DNA of 64,000 bases from Megalobrama amblycephala (GCF_018812025.1 NC_063044.1:71712176-71776175); one strand, 5' to 3'. Counted from the stretch's first letter, positions 31,764-42,316 are shown. Made by a program: numbers and translations. The notes: generated by a model not told the origin, from the letters alone.

Positions 31764-33365
31764 CAGGTGCTGGTCATATAATTAGAATATCATCAAAAAG
31801 TTGATTTATTTCACTAATTCCTTTCAAAAAGTGAAACTTGTATATTATATTCATTCATTACACACAGACTGATATATTTCAAATGTTTATTTCTTTTCAT
31901 TTTGATGATTATAAATGACAACTAACAAAATCCCAAATTCAGTATCTCAGAAAATTAGAATATTACTTAAGACCAATACAAAGAAAGGATTTTTAGAAAT
32001 CTTGGCCAACTGAAAAGTATGAACATGAAAAGTATGAGCATGTACAGCACTCAATACTTAGTTGGGGCTCCTTTTGCCTGAATTACTGCAGCAATGCGGC
32101 GTGGCATGGAGTCGATCAGTCTGTGGCACTGCTCAGGTGTTATGAGAGCCCAGGTTGCTCTGATAGTGGCCTTCAGCTCTTCTGCATTGTTGGGTCTGGC
32201 ATATCGCATCTTCCTCTTCACAATACCCCATAGATTTTCTATGAGGTAAAGGTCAGGCGAGTTTGCTGGCCAATTAAGAACAGGGATACCATGGTCCTTA
32301 AACCAGGTACTGGTAGCTTTGGCACTGTGTGCAGGTGCCAAGTCCTGTTGGAAAATGAAATCTGCATCTCCATAAAGTTGGTCAGCAGCAAGAAGCATGA
32401 AGTGCTCTAAAACTTCCTGGTATATGGCTGCATTGACCTTGGACCTCAGAAAACACAGTGGACCAACACCAGCAGATGACATGGCATCCTAAACCATCAC
32501 TGACTGTGGAAACTTTACACTGGACCTCAAGCAACGTGGATTGTGTGCCTCTCCTCTCTTCCTCCAGACTCTGGGATCCTGATTTCCAAAGTAAATGCAA
32601 AATTTACTTTCATCAGAGAACATAACTTTGGACCACTCAGCAGCAGTCCAGTCCTTTTTGTCTTTAGACGCTTCTGACGCTGTCTGTTGTTCAAGAGTGG
32701 CTTGACACAAGGAATGCGACAGCTGAAACCCATGTCTTGCATACGTCTGTGCGTAGTGGTTTTTGAAGCACTGACTCCAGCTGCAGTCCACTCTTTGTGA
32801 ATCTCCCCCACATTTTTGAATGGGTTTTGTTTCACAATCCTCTCCAGGGTGCGGTTATCCCTATTGCTTGTACACTTTTTTTCTACCACATCTTTTCCTT
32901 CCCTTCGCCTCTCTATTAATGTGCTTGGACACAGAGCTCTATGAACAGCCAGCCTCTTTTGCAATGACCTTTTGTGTCTTGCCCTCCTTGTGCAAGGTGT
33001 CAATGGTCGTCTTTTGGACAACTGTCAAGTCAGCAGTCTTCCCCATGATTGTGTAGCCTACAGAACTAGACTGAGAGACCATTTAAAGGCCTTTGCAGGT
33101 GTTTTGAGTTAATTAGCGGATTAGAGTGTGGCACTAGGTGTCTTCAATATTGAACCTTTTCACAATATTCTAATTTTCTGAGATACTGAATTTGGGATTT
33201 TCCTTAGTTGTCAGTTATAATCATCAAAATTAAAAGAAATAAACATTTGAAATATATCAGTCTGTGTGTAATGAATGAATATAATATACAAGTTTCACTT
33301 TTTGAATGGAATTAGTGAAATAAATCAACTTTTTGATGATATTCTAATTATATGACCAGCACCTG
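31764..33365 (-). mobile_element. Tc1-like transposon 4
   Basis: TA at 31,762-31,763 and 33,366-33,367 flank inverted repeats of about 200 bp starting CAGGTGCTGGTCATATAATT. The 1,602-bp element is structurally complete and has one minus-strand transposase gene. It occurs once in the window, between the two copies of the 49-kb repeat. Confidence 0.9.
32051..33046 (-). pseudogene. Tc1-like DD34E transposase with stops and a frameshift
   Basis: The gene starts MGKTADLTVVQKTTIDTLHK at 33,046 and reads to KEAGCS, where a TAG intervenes. The same frame resumes SSVSKHIN..., then TLERIVKQNPFKNVGEIHKE, to NNRQRQKR. A frameshift near 32,660 moves the catalytic part (SDESKFCIYFGNQDPRVWRK) into another frame. 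A further stop follows SVMV. The C-terminal part has FQQDLAPAHSAKA (D) and SPDLYLIENLW (E), 34 residues apart. At least three disabling changes, compared with one in element 3, suggest it is older. Confidence 0.85.
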
Positions 33366-33838
33366 TATATTAATAGGAACATTGTCATTTTTCGTATTTT
33401 TTACTGTTGTAGAGGCACATTTTGTCCGATCTGACTGAAATTTTGCATGCTTATTTAGAGGCATATGTCACAAGTTCCAATTTTTAAGATGATCTGAGCT
33501 TTCCTTGAGGAGTTTTTTGGTACACTTGATCAAGGCCACAATTTAAAATGATCCTATTATATTCATCCCAATACAAAAGTTCAGCTTTTTTGATAACTAT
33601 TAATCTAGAGGGTCCAGAATATTATACTGCATTGGTTTAACTCAGATTAAGCAAAAAACTAGTTTGCAAAAGTAGTTTATATATATTGTCTGACCCAGCA
33701 TTCAATACCAGTAGCTGGTTACATTATGGGTATTTGTTTGTTTTGAGTTGATTTATGCGTTGTTTAAGCAAGATGGTTGGGTTTTTGCAAAATTATGTGT
33801 GTTTATGTTAGTTTTGGTGGGTTTGGTTCACGACTCAG

Positions 33839-34162
33839 TTGGCCCTTGCCTTGGAGGGTCCCACGCTCCAGGTCCTCATTGACCTGTCTCCTGAAGAGCG
33901 GCATGATCTCCAGGCCCTCACCGCTGCTCTCAACCATCGCTTTGGGTTGAGAACCACCGCAAAACAGAGCAGGGAGGAGCTAACTAACCGATGTCAACGT
34001 GAAGAAGAGAGCGTGGGCACCTTCGCTGCCGACATCCGAGTTTACGCCCGGAAGGGCTACCCTACCTTCCCGGCCGCAGCGAGGGAACAGCTGAGCCTCC
34101 GCGCTTTCCTGCGGGGCCTTACACCTGAGCACCTCCGCCAACATGAGAGAGGGGCTGAGTGA
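33839..34162 (+). pseudogene. Gypsy gag fragment
   Basis: The frame includes LIDLSPEERHDLQALTAALN, HRFG and a block SVGTFAADIRVYARKGYPTF, similar to capsid regions of fish Gypsy gag. It ends in a stop before the zinc knuckle. A CCHC-like motif lies downstream at about 34,320-34,362 (HCGELGHFTRDCP, first Cys not seen). Confidence 0.6.
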
Positions 34163-34291
34163 GCTGAGGCGGTGCTACAGGCTGGGCCAGTGAAAGGTCA
34201 ATCTCTGCTCCAACGTCAGCAGACGAGAGCAGCCGCACAGGAGGTGGAAGGGGCCCGGTTGGAGGAGTAGGTCAGCCAGGTCCAACCAGCA

Positions 34292-35173
34292 GTGACCCCC
34301 CGACAAAGGATGAGACTAGACCATTGTGGAGAACTGGGGCATTTCACCAGGGACTGCCCTGCCCCAAAGCTGTTATCTGTGGTGGTGGGGATGATCCAGA
34401 CGAGCCACAAGTTCTGGCTCGCTCACATCAGGTATGAGTGCATTATTGGCTTGGACTTGTTGGCTCACTGGGGAGCATGTGTCGACGTGTCGGTGGCTGC
34501 AATCTGCCACGGTACCGAGACGGTCGACCCCAAGCCATCACATGAGAGTTGCAGAGACTCGGGGATCCACGGTGAAGTATCGTACCTCAGTCCAGCGCCT
34601 CCCATTCACTACCACCGCACGCACCATTCACTCCCCATCACCTGAGACTGTTGCTGCTGTTAAGGAGTTAGAGCGGCGAAGCAGTGAGCATCTGAGCGTG
34701 TCGTAGCGAGAGCAGTTACATTGCCTTTTGAGAGACTTTGTGGACATTTTTGCAGCCAGAGAAGAGGACTGTACCATAGAACAGCTCTGGTACAGCATCA
34801 CATTGACACTGGCACTGCTGCCCCCATTCACTTGCGCCCCCTTAGACTGCCTCTCGCCAAGCGCCAGGCCCCCACCAACCAACATCACTTAGCTACAGAG
34901 CTTCTTGGGCCTGGCCTCCTATTTGTCAGAGACTTTGCAACCATCACCAGCCCCTTGCATTAGTTGACAAACAAGGGCCGGCAGTTTGAGTGGTCTGAGG
35001 ATTGTGCAGCGGCCTTCCGACCGCTAAAAGCCGCTCTCATTGATGCTCCTCTCCTGGCCTACCCTGACCCCAACCAACCATTCCTTGTGGACACTGATGC
35101 CAGTAACTTGGAGGTTGGGGCTGTACTCTCCCAGAGGGGGGAGAATGGAGAGCGAGTTGTGGTTCAGCACTGA
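34292..35173 (+). pseudogene. Gypsy protease/RT/RNase H remnants
   Basis: Pieces seen: CIIGLDLLAHWGACVDV (end of protease region), LVQHHIDTGTAAPIHLRPLR (linker before RT), then a jump to LGLA-type text read in broken frames, and FRPLKAALIDAPLLAYPDPN followed by FLVDTDASNLEVGAVLSQRG, the start of RNase H with its first catalytic Asp. The RT catalytic region is absent, consistent with an internal deletion near 34,880. Confidence 0.6.
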
Positions 35174-35562
35174 CCAGGGCAGCAGCATGCTAACGCTGAT
35201 GCCCTCTCCAGATGTCCATGCTTAGGTGAAAAATGTCGGTACTGCAGTCACCAGGAAGAAAGAGGTATGGGGCCCTCATCAGCGGCAGTAAGGCTGGGTG
35301 ACAGCAATAGAGATGGGGAGCCATTTACCACTGAGCAGTTGAGGCAACAGCAGGTGAACGATCGAGTGCTGGCGAAGATGAGGGGCTGGCTGGAGGCTCA
35401 AGCATGTCCCAGACTGGCCAGCCGTGTCTTCCCAGGGGCCCGAGATCAAGACACTTTATTCTCAGTGGGGCAGGCTGGAGTTCCACGACAGCATGATCTA
35501 CAGGCGGTGACAGGCCCCTGGGGGGGGGAATCGACCATCTGCCATTCCTGGTTCCCCACGCT

Positions 35563-36352
35563 TTGCGGCCTGAGGTCCTCCATTGGATTCATAAGGCAGC
35601 TGGAGCCAGCCACTTTAGAAACTCCAAGACAGTGCGGCAACTGCGGCAGCGTTTTTACTGGCCTAGATGTCGGCAGGATGCAGAGCTGCATGTTCACTGC
35701 TGCGATATTTGCATGGCGCAGAAGGGACCCAGCCGACGCTCTTATGTGCTGTTGCAGCAGTACCTAGTCAAGGCTCCCATGGAGAGGATTGGGGTGGACA
35801 TTTTGGGTTCATTACCCATCACAGAGACCGGAAACCATTTTGTCCTGGTTGCAATGGACTATTTTACGAAGTGGCCAGAGGCGTATGCGGTGCCCGATCA
35901 GTGCTTCCACATCAGCGCAGCGGCTAGTGAACGAAATGTTCACCGGGTTGAACAAGCTTCATAGTGGCCAGGGGTGGAACTTTGAGAAACGATTGTTCAG
36001 TGAGGTGTGCCAGCGATTGGGGGTGAAGAAGACAAGAACCACTCCCCTCCACCCTCAAAGCGATGAACCGGTTGAGTGGTTCAACCGCACCCTGGCCACC
36101 CAACTTGCCATCTTGACCAGTCAGCACCAGAGAGACTGAAACTAGCATCTGCCCCTAGTCCTTTGGGTGTATAGGACAGCAGTGCATGAGTTGAGCCAGT
36201 GCACACCGACGGCGATGATTGCTGGTGGGCTAGAACTGGAATACTTCAGGCGATTGAAGGAGCGCCTGAGCATGATCCATCAACTGGCCAGGGATGCTCT
36301 AGTGGATGCAGGAGCCCGCCAGAAGTGCTGCCAGTTATTACAATATATATGA
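35563..36352 (+). pseudogene. Gypsy integrase fragment
   Basis: A zinc-binding HHCC region (HKAAGASHFRN..., CCDICMAQKG) precedes the catalytic core: MERIGVDILGSLP (D), LVAMDYFTKWPEAYAV (second Asp region) and, after a frameshift near 35,930, TTPLHPQSDEPVEWFNRTLA with the expected Glu. The frame stops at HQRD. A later frame carries the YRTAVHE and C-terminal text up to about 36,350. It is broken and non-functional. Confidence 0.7.
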
Positions 36353-36474
36353 ACCTCATTGGTTCTTGCTGAAGCTCAAACATACTGCGTGACACATTTA
36401 CGTTTACATTTAGTCATTTAGCAGATGCTTTTCTCCAAAGCGACTTACAAATGAGAATAGTATAAGCAATCAAA

Positions 36475-36780
36475 TCAACACGAGTACAACAGTATGTGTC
36501 GATAAAAAAGATTTTTGAAAATGGCTAAGGACTCAGCTGCTCGGATAGAGCATGGCAGGTCATTCCACCAGCCAGGAACAGACCCAAAGAAGATCCGTGA
36601 GAGTGATTTTGTGCCCCTTTGGGATGGCACCACAAGACGCCGTTCATTTGCAGGATCCAAGCTTCTGGAGAGTGCATAAGTCTGAAATAGTGAGTTTAAG
36701 TATAGTGGTTCAGAGCCAGTGGTTGTTCTGTAGGCAAACATCAGAGCCTTGAATTGAATGCTACAGCTATTGGCAGCCAA
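36475..36780 (-). pseudogene. LINE RT C-terminal fragment
   Basis: The minus strand reads IQFKALMFAYRTTTGSEPLY, RRLVVPSQRGTKSLSR and GWWNDLPCSIRAAESLAIFK, the typical end of fish L2/CR1-like ORF2. The RT block at 37,390-37,563 lies upstream on the same strand, so both may be parts of one LINE later split by MITEs. The short stretch 36,390-36,470 (TTTAGCAGATGCTTTTCTCC) is a separate common repeat. Confidence 0.55.
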
Positions 36781-36832
36781 TGCAGAATGATGAAATCTGT
36801 AGGACTGGGCTGTTGTAGCGATAGGATCTGTG

Positions 36833-37065
36833 ATAGGGCTGCACGATTAATCGCATGAGATTGTCATGCGTGTCTCAACAGTAAAGCCGGTTCTGTGATT
36901 AGCGGTAAATGTCCATCACCTGCTTTCAAATGGAGCGGCACTTAATATACAGAGCCGTAGTTCGCGGACAAGCTACGCAATATCGCGTTCATAATCGCAG
37001 ATGAATCGCCTTCGATTATGAACGCGATATTGCGTATCTTGTCCGCGAACTACGGCTCTGTATAT
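36833..37065. mobile_element. Partial foldback element starting GGGCTGCACGATTAATCG
   Basis: The left end GGGCTGCACGATTAATCGCA resembles ends of palindromic fish hAT-type MITEs. The matching right end is absent because the hairpin centre runs directly into another MITE at 37,066. The element therefore appears truncated. Its main content is the large hairpin at 36,945-37,065. Confidence 0.45.
36945..37065. repeat. Long near-perfect hairpin (53-bp arms, 15-bp loop)
   Basis: Arm 36,945-36,997 (starting ATATACAGAGCCGTAGTTCG) pairs with 37,013-37,065 with a single mismatch (C against A in the GCTACG/GATACG step). It includes ATATCGCGTTCATAATCG. It is the most extensive perfect palindrome seen in the window. 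Confidence 0.9.
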
Positions 37066-37384
37066 TTGCCGAGATACAACTATTTTTAAAATCTGGAATC
37101 TAAGGATGAAAAAAAATGAAATTATTGAGAAAATCAGCTTTAAAGTTGTCTAAATGAAGTCCTTAGTAATGCATATCCACTCACAAAAATAAGTTTTGGA
37201 TATATTCATGGTAGGAAATTTACAAAATATCTTCATGGAACATGATCTTTACTTAATATCCTAATCAATAATCAATCAATTTTCAATTTTGAAAAATCAA
37301 TAATTTTGACCCATACAATGTATTGTTGGCTATTGCTACAAATGTACCTATGTGACTTATGACTGGTTTTGTGCTCCAGGGTCA
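37066..37384. mobile_element. MITE, right part (family also at 43,594-44,059)
   Basis: It begins mid-element at GCCGAGATACAACTATTT and ends in GACTGGTTTTGTGCTCCAGG followed by GTCACA. The shared words ATACAACTATTT..., CCATACAATGTATTGTTGGC and ACTGGTTTTG match the fuller copy at 43,594-44,059. Its left half is replaced by the hairpin element. Confidence 0.65.
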
Positions 37385-37389
37385 CAAAT

Positions 37390-37751
37390 GTGGTACTGGT
37401 AATGTGAGCTAATACCTCTCCAAGATTTTGAACATAAAAGGTATAGATTAAATGTTGGTCTAAAACTGGTTAGGATAGATGTATCTGAATTTGACATCTT
37501 TATAATTGGAGTAATTGTTGCATGTTTTAGACTGTCAGGGACCATTCCAGTGCTTAGACTCAAATTTACAGATACAGAACAACATCTGAACCAACAGTAT
37601 TTACAACTTTTAAAAAAATAGCTGGCATGACAGCATGAGGAAAGAAAGCGGACCTTAAGTGCTCAATGCTATTTTTGCAAGAAGGAACAGGGTCAGAGGA
37701 CCAGAGGAACTGACATGATGTACTAAAGATAGAAAAGTATTTTCTTTGCAT
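37390..37751 (-). pseudogene. Decayed LINE RT fragment
   Basis: On the minus strand MSLSTGMVPDSLKHATITPI precedes TSFRPTFNL, matching the RT entry motif of fish LINEs (P.S.K.A...P..KK...D...N.RP.SNL). Upstream frames (37,566-37,751) are weaker. It lies in the proper order relative to the C-terminal piece at 36,475-36,780. Confidence 0.5.
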
Positions 37752-39476
37752 TCTTGAAAATGTTCATGTTCAGACGACAACACTGTCAAAATGTTCCCTG
37801 TTCACACGGATCTGTGAAAATGAACAAAAACGTTACATTATGCTGTGAGAGAAGTGTTGGCAATGTTACTATACACATATAAACTGAAAACATCATATGT
37901 ATGTTCATGATGTCACCGTTTACACAAATTCATGTTTGGTTTTGTTGTTTACAGGGAGAACATAAAGGTATCCTTTTCAAAAACTTGGACCTTTAAAGCT
38001 TTTATTCAAATTTTCATGTAAATGAATGATCAAAACATTAAAAGTTTTCCATTCGTAGTTGAAAATGGTTTCGTGTAAACGCTCCACAAAAGAGTGAAAA
38101 TTCACACCCATCAGTCTAAACTGGGTTCGGAGATGATCTCAGAAGATCTCATTTCCTCTTCTTTCTTTAAGCGTGTTTCTTTAATAATCTGTGTGGTCAA
38201 ACTAACTGAGCTCTCACACTCAGCAGTAACATGTTTCCAGACCTCAACAGAGAGATCACACCTCTGAAAATACCACAGAAACAAATTTAAACTGTGAAAC
38301 TAGACTAAAGATCACGCAAACAGTTCTGAAAACACCAGAACACAAAGAGGACAAAAGAAAAAGTGTGTTAGTTTGACCACACTGTTTAGACATGGAGAAA
38401 GCCAAACTTTCATTTGCATATTTAAAGTCCTTCTGTGGTGAAAATCAAGTTTTTAATGTTGAAATCTCTGGTGTTTCTGACGTCACAAACTACATTGTAA
38501 CCAATCATGTCAACGTGTGGGCGGGCTTTAGCATATCATTAACAGCGAACTAGCAGAGGAGTCTTGAGAGAAGATATGAAAATGAAAAGATATGAAAAAT
38601 TGTGTAGATTTAGCAATATGGCGGGTGTATGATGTATGGTATGATTTTATGATGAACTATATGCCTTTCTCCACTGACGATCTGAGTTGTCCTGGACCCC
38701 TGGTTGAGAACCAGTCCCTTATGAAAATGAACCATGGTTTATTATAGTAAAAGTGTAATAACCATGTTTTGTTGTTTTTTTTTTCTTTAATTAAAAAATA
38801 CCATGGTTAAACTATGGTTAGTGTAGCAAACCCATGGTTGATTTGTGAGCATGTTTTTTATGTTAACCATGGTTTATTTTTGTAAGTGTGAACAGAGGTT
38901 TCTGTGTCTCGTCTACAGAGACTGCTCAAGAAAATATGTGTAATACTGGAAAATATATTTCACCATAAATACACGTTTGACATAGACTATTTTATTATTG
39001 TATTTATTATACAAATAAAATATAATATTACAAACATAGCTGAATGCAGATGATCAAATGGTTATTGACAAAAATATCATATTGTGATAAACACTTACAT
39101 CATCAAATAGCTTTTGGCTGTTCTCATAATTAGTGCAAGCTGACAGTTAATTAACTGCTGGAGAAAATAGATGATTTAATGAGAATGATGTAAGAGAGTA
39201 AAAGTGTCCCCATTTTCTAGACTTTGTCCAAACCTGCAGCTCTGAATGAATAATAAAGACACTAGCATTAACTGATCAACAAGCAGACAGAAACTATACA
39301 AAAAACATGCTGAACTGAGAAAAATAAGCAATAACTACAAATAAATCAGAGCATCACTTGGGTTTGTTTGTGAACATGTAAAAGACATTGAAAGTATTTA
39401 TAATGGCACTGAATGACACCATTAGGACTCAATTATATTAGATTCATATTCTTCTGCTCATGTGGTTTTTGTGTCA
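37752..39476. other. Intergenic DNA downstream of the IgSF receptor (copy B)
   Basis: I see no exon. A repeat rich in ACCATGGTT/AACCATGGT palindromes lies at about 38,700-38,890. Minus-strand AATAAA signals (TTTATT on the plus strand at 38,991-38,996 and 39,003-39,008) are about 480 bp beyond the receptor stop and may serve its transcript. Confidence 0.4.
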
Positions 39477-39596
39477 TTATTTGACTGATTTGTGATGGTT
39501 CTTGTTCACAGAGGCATAAAGTTCACTGCAGTTTTCCTGAGATCCAGCTTTTGCTCCTCTGATGGAAGCAGAAGTCACTTTATCATCACAGCGAAC
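39477..39596 (-). CDS. IgSF receptor last exon (cytoplasmic tail end)
   Basis: After acceptor GTTCATTCAG, the exon reads VRCDDKVTSASIRGAKAGSQ, then ENCSELYASVNKNHHKSVK and TAA (39,477-39,479). Only this phase (0) is open. The tail is intracellular. SELYASV places a Tyr in a Y-x-x-V context, a docking-site type common in paired immune receptors, although position -2 (Glu) is not the canonical ITIM residue. The exon belongs to copy B; the equivalent exon of copy A should lie left of the window. Confidence 0.7.
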   Translation of the reverse strand, partial: VRCDDKVTSASIRGAKAGSQENCSELYASVNKNHHKSVK

Positions 39597-39784
39597 CTGA
39601 ATGAACATCACAGTTATTGTTTCAACACACAATTATTACAGCATGATGTTTGAGCTCAATTCATGACACAAATTCAGAGGAAAACACAAACTATCATGTT
39701 GAGAGAAGCTGGACAACATCAAGGAAGTGTTTCTCCCCTTGTTCTTTTTGTCTTGTTTTTACTGTAGTCCTCAGTATAAGTGAC

Positions 39785-39814
39785 CTCAGTGTAAGTCTCA
39801 TCATATATCAGCTC
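39785..39814 (-). CDS. IgSF receptor small cytoplasmic exon with tyrosines
   Basis: Acceptor ATGTTTAG precedes ELIYDETYTE, phase 0. The proposed donor GAG|GTCACT is weak but keeps phase with the last exon. Without splicing the frame runs on through VTYTEDYSKN to a TGA at 39,719-39,721, giving an alternative short tail. Two or more tyrosines (LIYDE, TYTEV) make it a probable signalling segment. Confidence 0.5.
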
Positions 39815-40043
39815 CTAAACATCAATGGACATATGAAAAATTACAACAGTCAAATCAAATATACACAAATATGCGCAAATGATTGAAAAGATTATATAAT
39901 GGACAGGTTAGTGTATTTGTACTGTTTCTGGTCTGAAGTCACAGATAAGAATAAAAATGATGGAACCAAAGAATATGAGTCTGACATTTCAGGATCAGAG
40001 CTTATAAACACTAATAACTCATGGATCGACCTACAATACTCAC

Positions 40044-40072
40044 CTCAGAGTCATCAGTTCCTCTTCTGTTAT
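40044..40072 (-). CDS. IgSF receptor 29-bp cytoplasmic exon
   Basis: Bounded by ATGTTTCAG and a strong donor GAG|GTGAGT, it encodes DNRRGTDDSE, taking phase 1 in and leaving phase 0. The basic-acidic sequence follows directly on the RRKRD end of the membrane exon. The intron between this exon and the TM exon holds the LTR element 40,135-42,069. Confidence 0.6.
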
Positions 40073-40428
40073 CTGAAACATATTGTCAAGAGAATATTTA
40101 TGATTAAAAACACAAACCAAATACACAATACAGTTGTTATATTCACCGTCTCGTCCTGTTGTTATTGACTGTCACGTGATCCTTTGTGTTCTGTTCCCGC
40201 CACTCATCATTCACCATGGACACTGATTACTCACAGCTGTTAGTTATTAGTATTGTGTATTTAAGTTCCTCCCTGTCCTCAGTCTTGTGTGCGGTATTGT
40301 TGAATGTTACTCGTGTTGTATGTTACCTGCCTATTCCGTAAGATTAAACTAAGTTATCTTACTTGAACCTGTCTTCCTCGTCTTCCCTGGTGTACAACTG
40401 TAACAGAATACCAGACCTAAACCGAAAA

Positions 40429-40896
40429 ATGGATTATGGCAACATGTTTGTGCACGATTTTTGTTTGTTCACGAAAAAGTTCATCAGTGTTGCACTTGCC
40501 TGCCCCTACGACGACGAAACCCTGAAGTCGCCGTTCTGGATCGGGGCCAACTACCATTGTCCCGTGGACCTCCCAGACACCTCCAGACTCGACTGGAGGG
40601 AATATATCATCAGGTGTCTGGAGAGTATTCGTCCCCGATCCAGAACACAGCCAGACCCAGAGCCCGTATCTTCCCCACGGACCGCGGAGTTCTTGTGCGA
40701 GCCCCCCGCAGATGGAGAGTTATCACTGGCAGGTACAGGTCAGCCAGATCCCGAGACTCTGAGGACAGAGGTGACCCGCGCCCCGGAAGTGGAACTCCAC
40801 CAGACGTCTGACCAGGGGTGTGAGCCCACGACATCTGCAGACGAGGGAGAAACTACTACGGAGAGAGAGGACTGGCTGATTGACTTTAGCGATTAG
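40429..40896 (+). CDS. ORF 1 of the small LTR element (acidic-tailed, unknown)
   Basis: Starting at MDYGNMFVHDFCLF just after the left LTR, this 155-residue frame has LKSPFWIGANYHCPVDLPDT and RLDWREYIIRCLESIRP, followed by a Pro/Glu-rich tail ending EREDWLIDFSD. I recognise it as a protein type repeated in cyprinid genomes inside such small LTR elements, and I infer a gag-like role. No known enzymatic motif is present. An upstream in-frame extension begins inside the LTR and is probably not used. Confidence 0.55.
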   Translation: MDYGNMFVHDFCLFTKKFISVALACPYDDETLKSPFWIGANYHCPVDLPDTSRLDWREYIIRCLESIRPRSRTQPDPEPVSSPRTAEFLCEPPADGELSLAGTGQPDPETLRTEVTRAPEVELHQTSDQGCEPTTSADEGETTTEREDWLIDFSD

Positions 40897-40989
40897 TCAA
40901 CTCCCACGCAAACCCACCCATCATGTTCATCTTCGTTACTTAACAGGGACATTACTATAGACTGTGTTTTATTTACAGATTCTCTACCA

Positions 40990-41832
40990 ATGCAGTCAAC
41001 ACCTCGCTCAGCCAGTCCTCCTACAACATCACTGCTGGATGTCATCTGCCCTGCGCCGTCTCCGGGGAACCCCTGTGACGTCGAGCCGCAGGTCACACTC
41101 CCACCAAGAGCATGTAGGCCAGAGGTTCTGGTGGCTTCGCCTCCAGCCGCCGACCTCATTGCTCCATCTCGGCCCGTCGACCTGCCGGCTCCGTCCAGGC
41201 TCCGCCCATCTACGGTTCTGCCGGAGACCTTCCGACTGACGGCTCCTCCGGTCTCCCTCATCCGGCTGGCTCCCCCTTGGTCAGTCGTCCCTCCTCTTCA
41301 GCAACGGACTTACGAGACATCGTTTACACTCCATCCCTCCACCCTTTCGGCTACAGAGGGCTCCTCCTTCCCCTCGGAGTTGCCTCTGTCCTCGGTCGAG
41401 CCTACGTCACCGCAGCCCTCGGGATCTCCAGCTCCACCTCCGCCAATCGTCGCCTGTACATTGCCGCGGTCTCCTAGGCCAGCAACGTCGCGGGAGTTCA
41501 CGAGCTCTCCGTCTGCACCCCGGAATCCACCTGCCAAGTCTCCGCCGGTCATCCCCCAGATGCCGTCAGTCCGCCCTACAGCATCTGGACTCCACCCTTC
41601 ATCTACTCAGCCGTGGACTGTCGGATCTGGGGAGCTCTGGGTCTGTGCCAGCAGTCATCCACCTACACCGCCAGGGGATCGTCATCCTCCATTCATCACT
41701 CCATCACCATCACTCCGTCCACCTCCTGGGCCCCCTCCGGCCACCCCTATGATGTTCTTCCATGGCGCGAGGACGCGCCTTGCCGGAGGGGGAGCTAATG
41801 TTACATTCACCGTCTCGTCCTGTTGTCATTGA
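40990..41832 (+). CDS. ORF 2 of the small LTR element (Pro/Ser-rich, low complexity)
   Basis: The 280-residue frame is dominated by Pro, Ser and Ala (for example SPQPSGSPAPPPPIVACTLP) with no globular motif, and it runs 34 bp into the right LTR. Such frames are often annotated as extensin-like proteins in fish. Composition alone can keep them open. It may once have been continuous with ORF 1, because the break at 40,894-40,989 is short. Confidence 0.4.
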   Translation: MQSTPRSASPPTTSLLDVICPAPSPGNPCDVEPQVTLPPRACRPEVLVASPPAADLIAPSRPVDLPAPSRLRPSTVLPETFRLTAPPVSLIRLAPPWSVVPPLQQRTYETSFTLHPSTLSATEGSSFPSELPLSSVEPTSPQPSGSPAPPPPIVACTLPRSPRPATSREFTSSPSAPRNPPAKSPPVIPQMPSVRPTASGLHPSSTQPWTVGSGELWVCASSHPPTPPGDRHPPFITPSPSLRPPPGPPPATPMMFFHGARTRLAGGGANVTFTVSSCCH

Positions 41833-42238
41833 CTGTCACGTGATCCTTTGTGTTCTGTTCCCGCCACTCATCATTCACCATGGACACTGATTCCTCACAG
41901 CTGTTAGTTATTAGTATTGTGTATTTAAGTTCCTCCCTGTCCTCAGTCTTGCGTCCGGTATTGTTGAATGTTACTCATGTTGTATGTTACCTGCCTATTC
42001 CTTAAGATTAAACTAAGTTATCTTACTTGAACCTGTCTTCCTCGTCTTCCCTGGTGTACAACTGTAACAAAAGTCTCATACATAAAATATTTGGAGGATT
42101 TTTAGAGCTGTAGAATTACAATGTGAACTCACTGATTTCTCTTCACTTACAGGAATACGGTTTAAATTACATGTTTATTTTATCAGATGTTTTGGACTTT
42201 TTGTCTGTTATATAATATGAGAAACTGTAAAAACTCAC

Positions 42239-42316
42239 CGTCTCTTTTTCTGCGAATCATCCAGAGAATAAGAGCAGGAAGGAGAACAGCGAATGAAGCA
42301 ACAACAATCACAATCA
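42239..42316 (-). CDS. IgSF receptor transmembrane exon
   Basis: A pyrimidine-rich acceptor (CTCTCTCTCAG) and donor GACG|GTGAG give a 78-bp exon with phase 1 on both sides. It encodes VIVIVVASFAVLLPALILWM followed by IRRKRD, a single hydrophobic helix with a basic stop-transfer sequence. No charged residue lies inside the helix, so pairing with an ITAM adaptor by a membrane salt bridge is not suggested. Confidence 0.8.

Larger units (their letters stand above)
31015..33560 (+). repeat. Interspersed repeat split by Tc1-like transposon 4
   Basis: The left part begins ATAGCTGTGAGCAGCAATTA, then GGGGTTCAAGCATTTAAGGC. The right part after the Tc1 has TCCGATCTGACTGAAATTTT and ends near ATCAAGGCCACAATTT. 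I recognise these as two parts of one fish interspersed repeat type, but its class is not clear. Ends are approximate. Confidence 0.4.
33839..36352 (+). mobile_element. Ty3/Gypsy-type retrotransposon internal region, decayed, no LTRs found
   Basis: Gag, zinc knuckle, protease, part of RT, RNase H and integrase motifs follow in the order of chromoviral/Gypsy pol, spread over at least six frames with many stops. Most of the RT core is missing. I found no flanking long terminal repeats. GC content is higher than in the surroundings, as expected for an inserted coding element. Confidence 0.75.
40135..42069 (+). mobile_element. Small LTR retrotransposon without pol, in a receptor intron
   Basis: Two direct 271-bp LTRs (40,135-40,405 and 41,799-42,069) start TGTTA and end TAACA. 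They differ at about seven positions. Flanks ACAGT and AAAGT are compatible with a 5-bp target duplication carrying one change. A purine run (GGAGGGGGAGC) precedes the right LTR as a possible polypurine tract. The 1.39-kb interior has two ORFs but no protease, RT or integrase, so it is non-autonomous. It is antisense to the receptor. Confidence 0.85.

Noticed and set aside
40990..41832. Extensin or cell-wall-like Pro-rich protein
   Set aside because: It sits between two LTRs of a small retroelement and runs into the right LTR. The composition, not homology, gives the resemblance.
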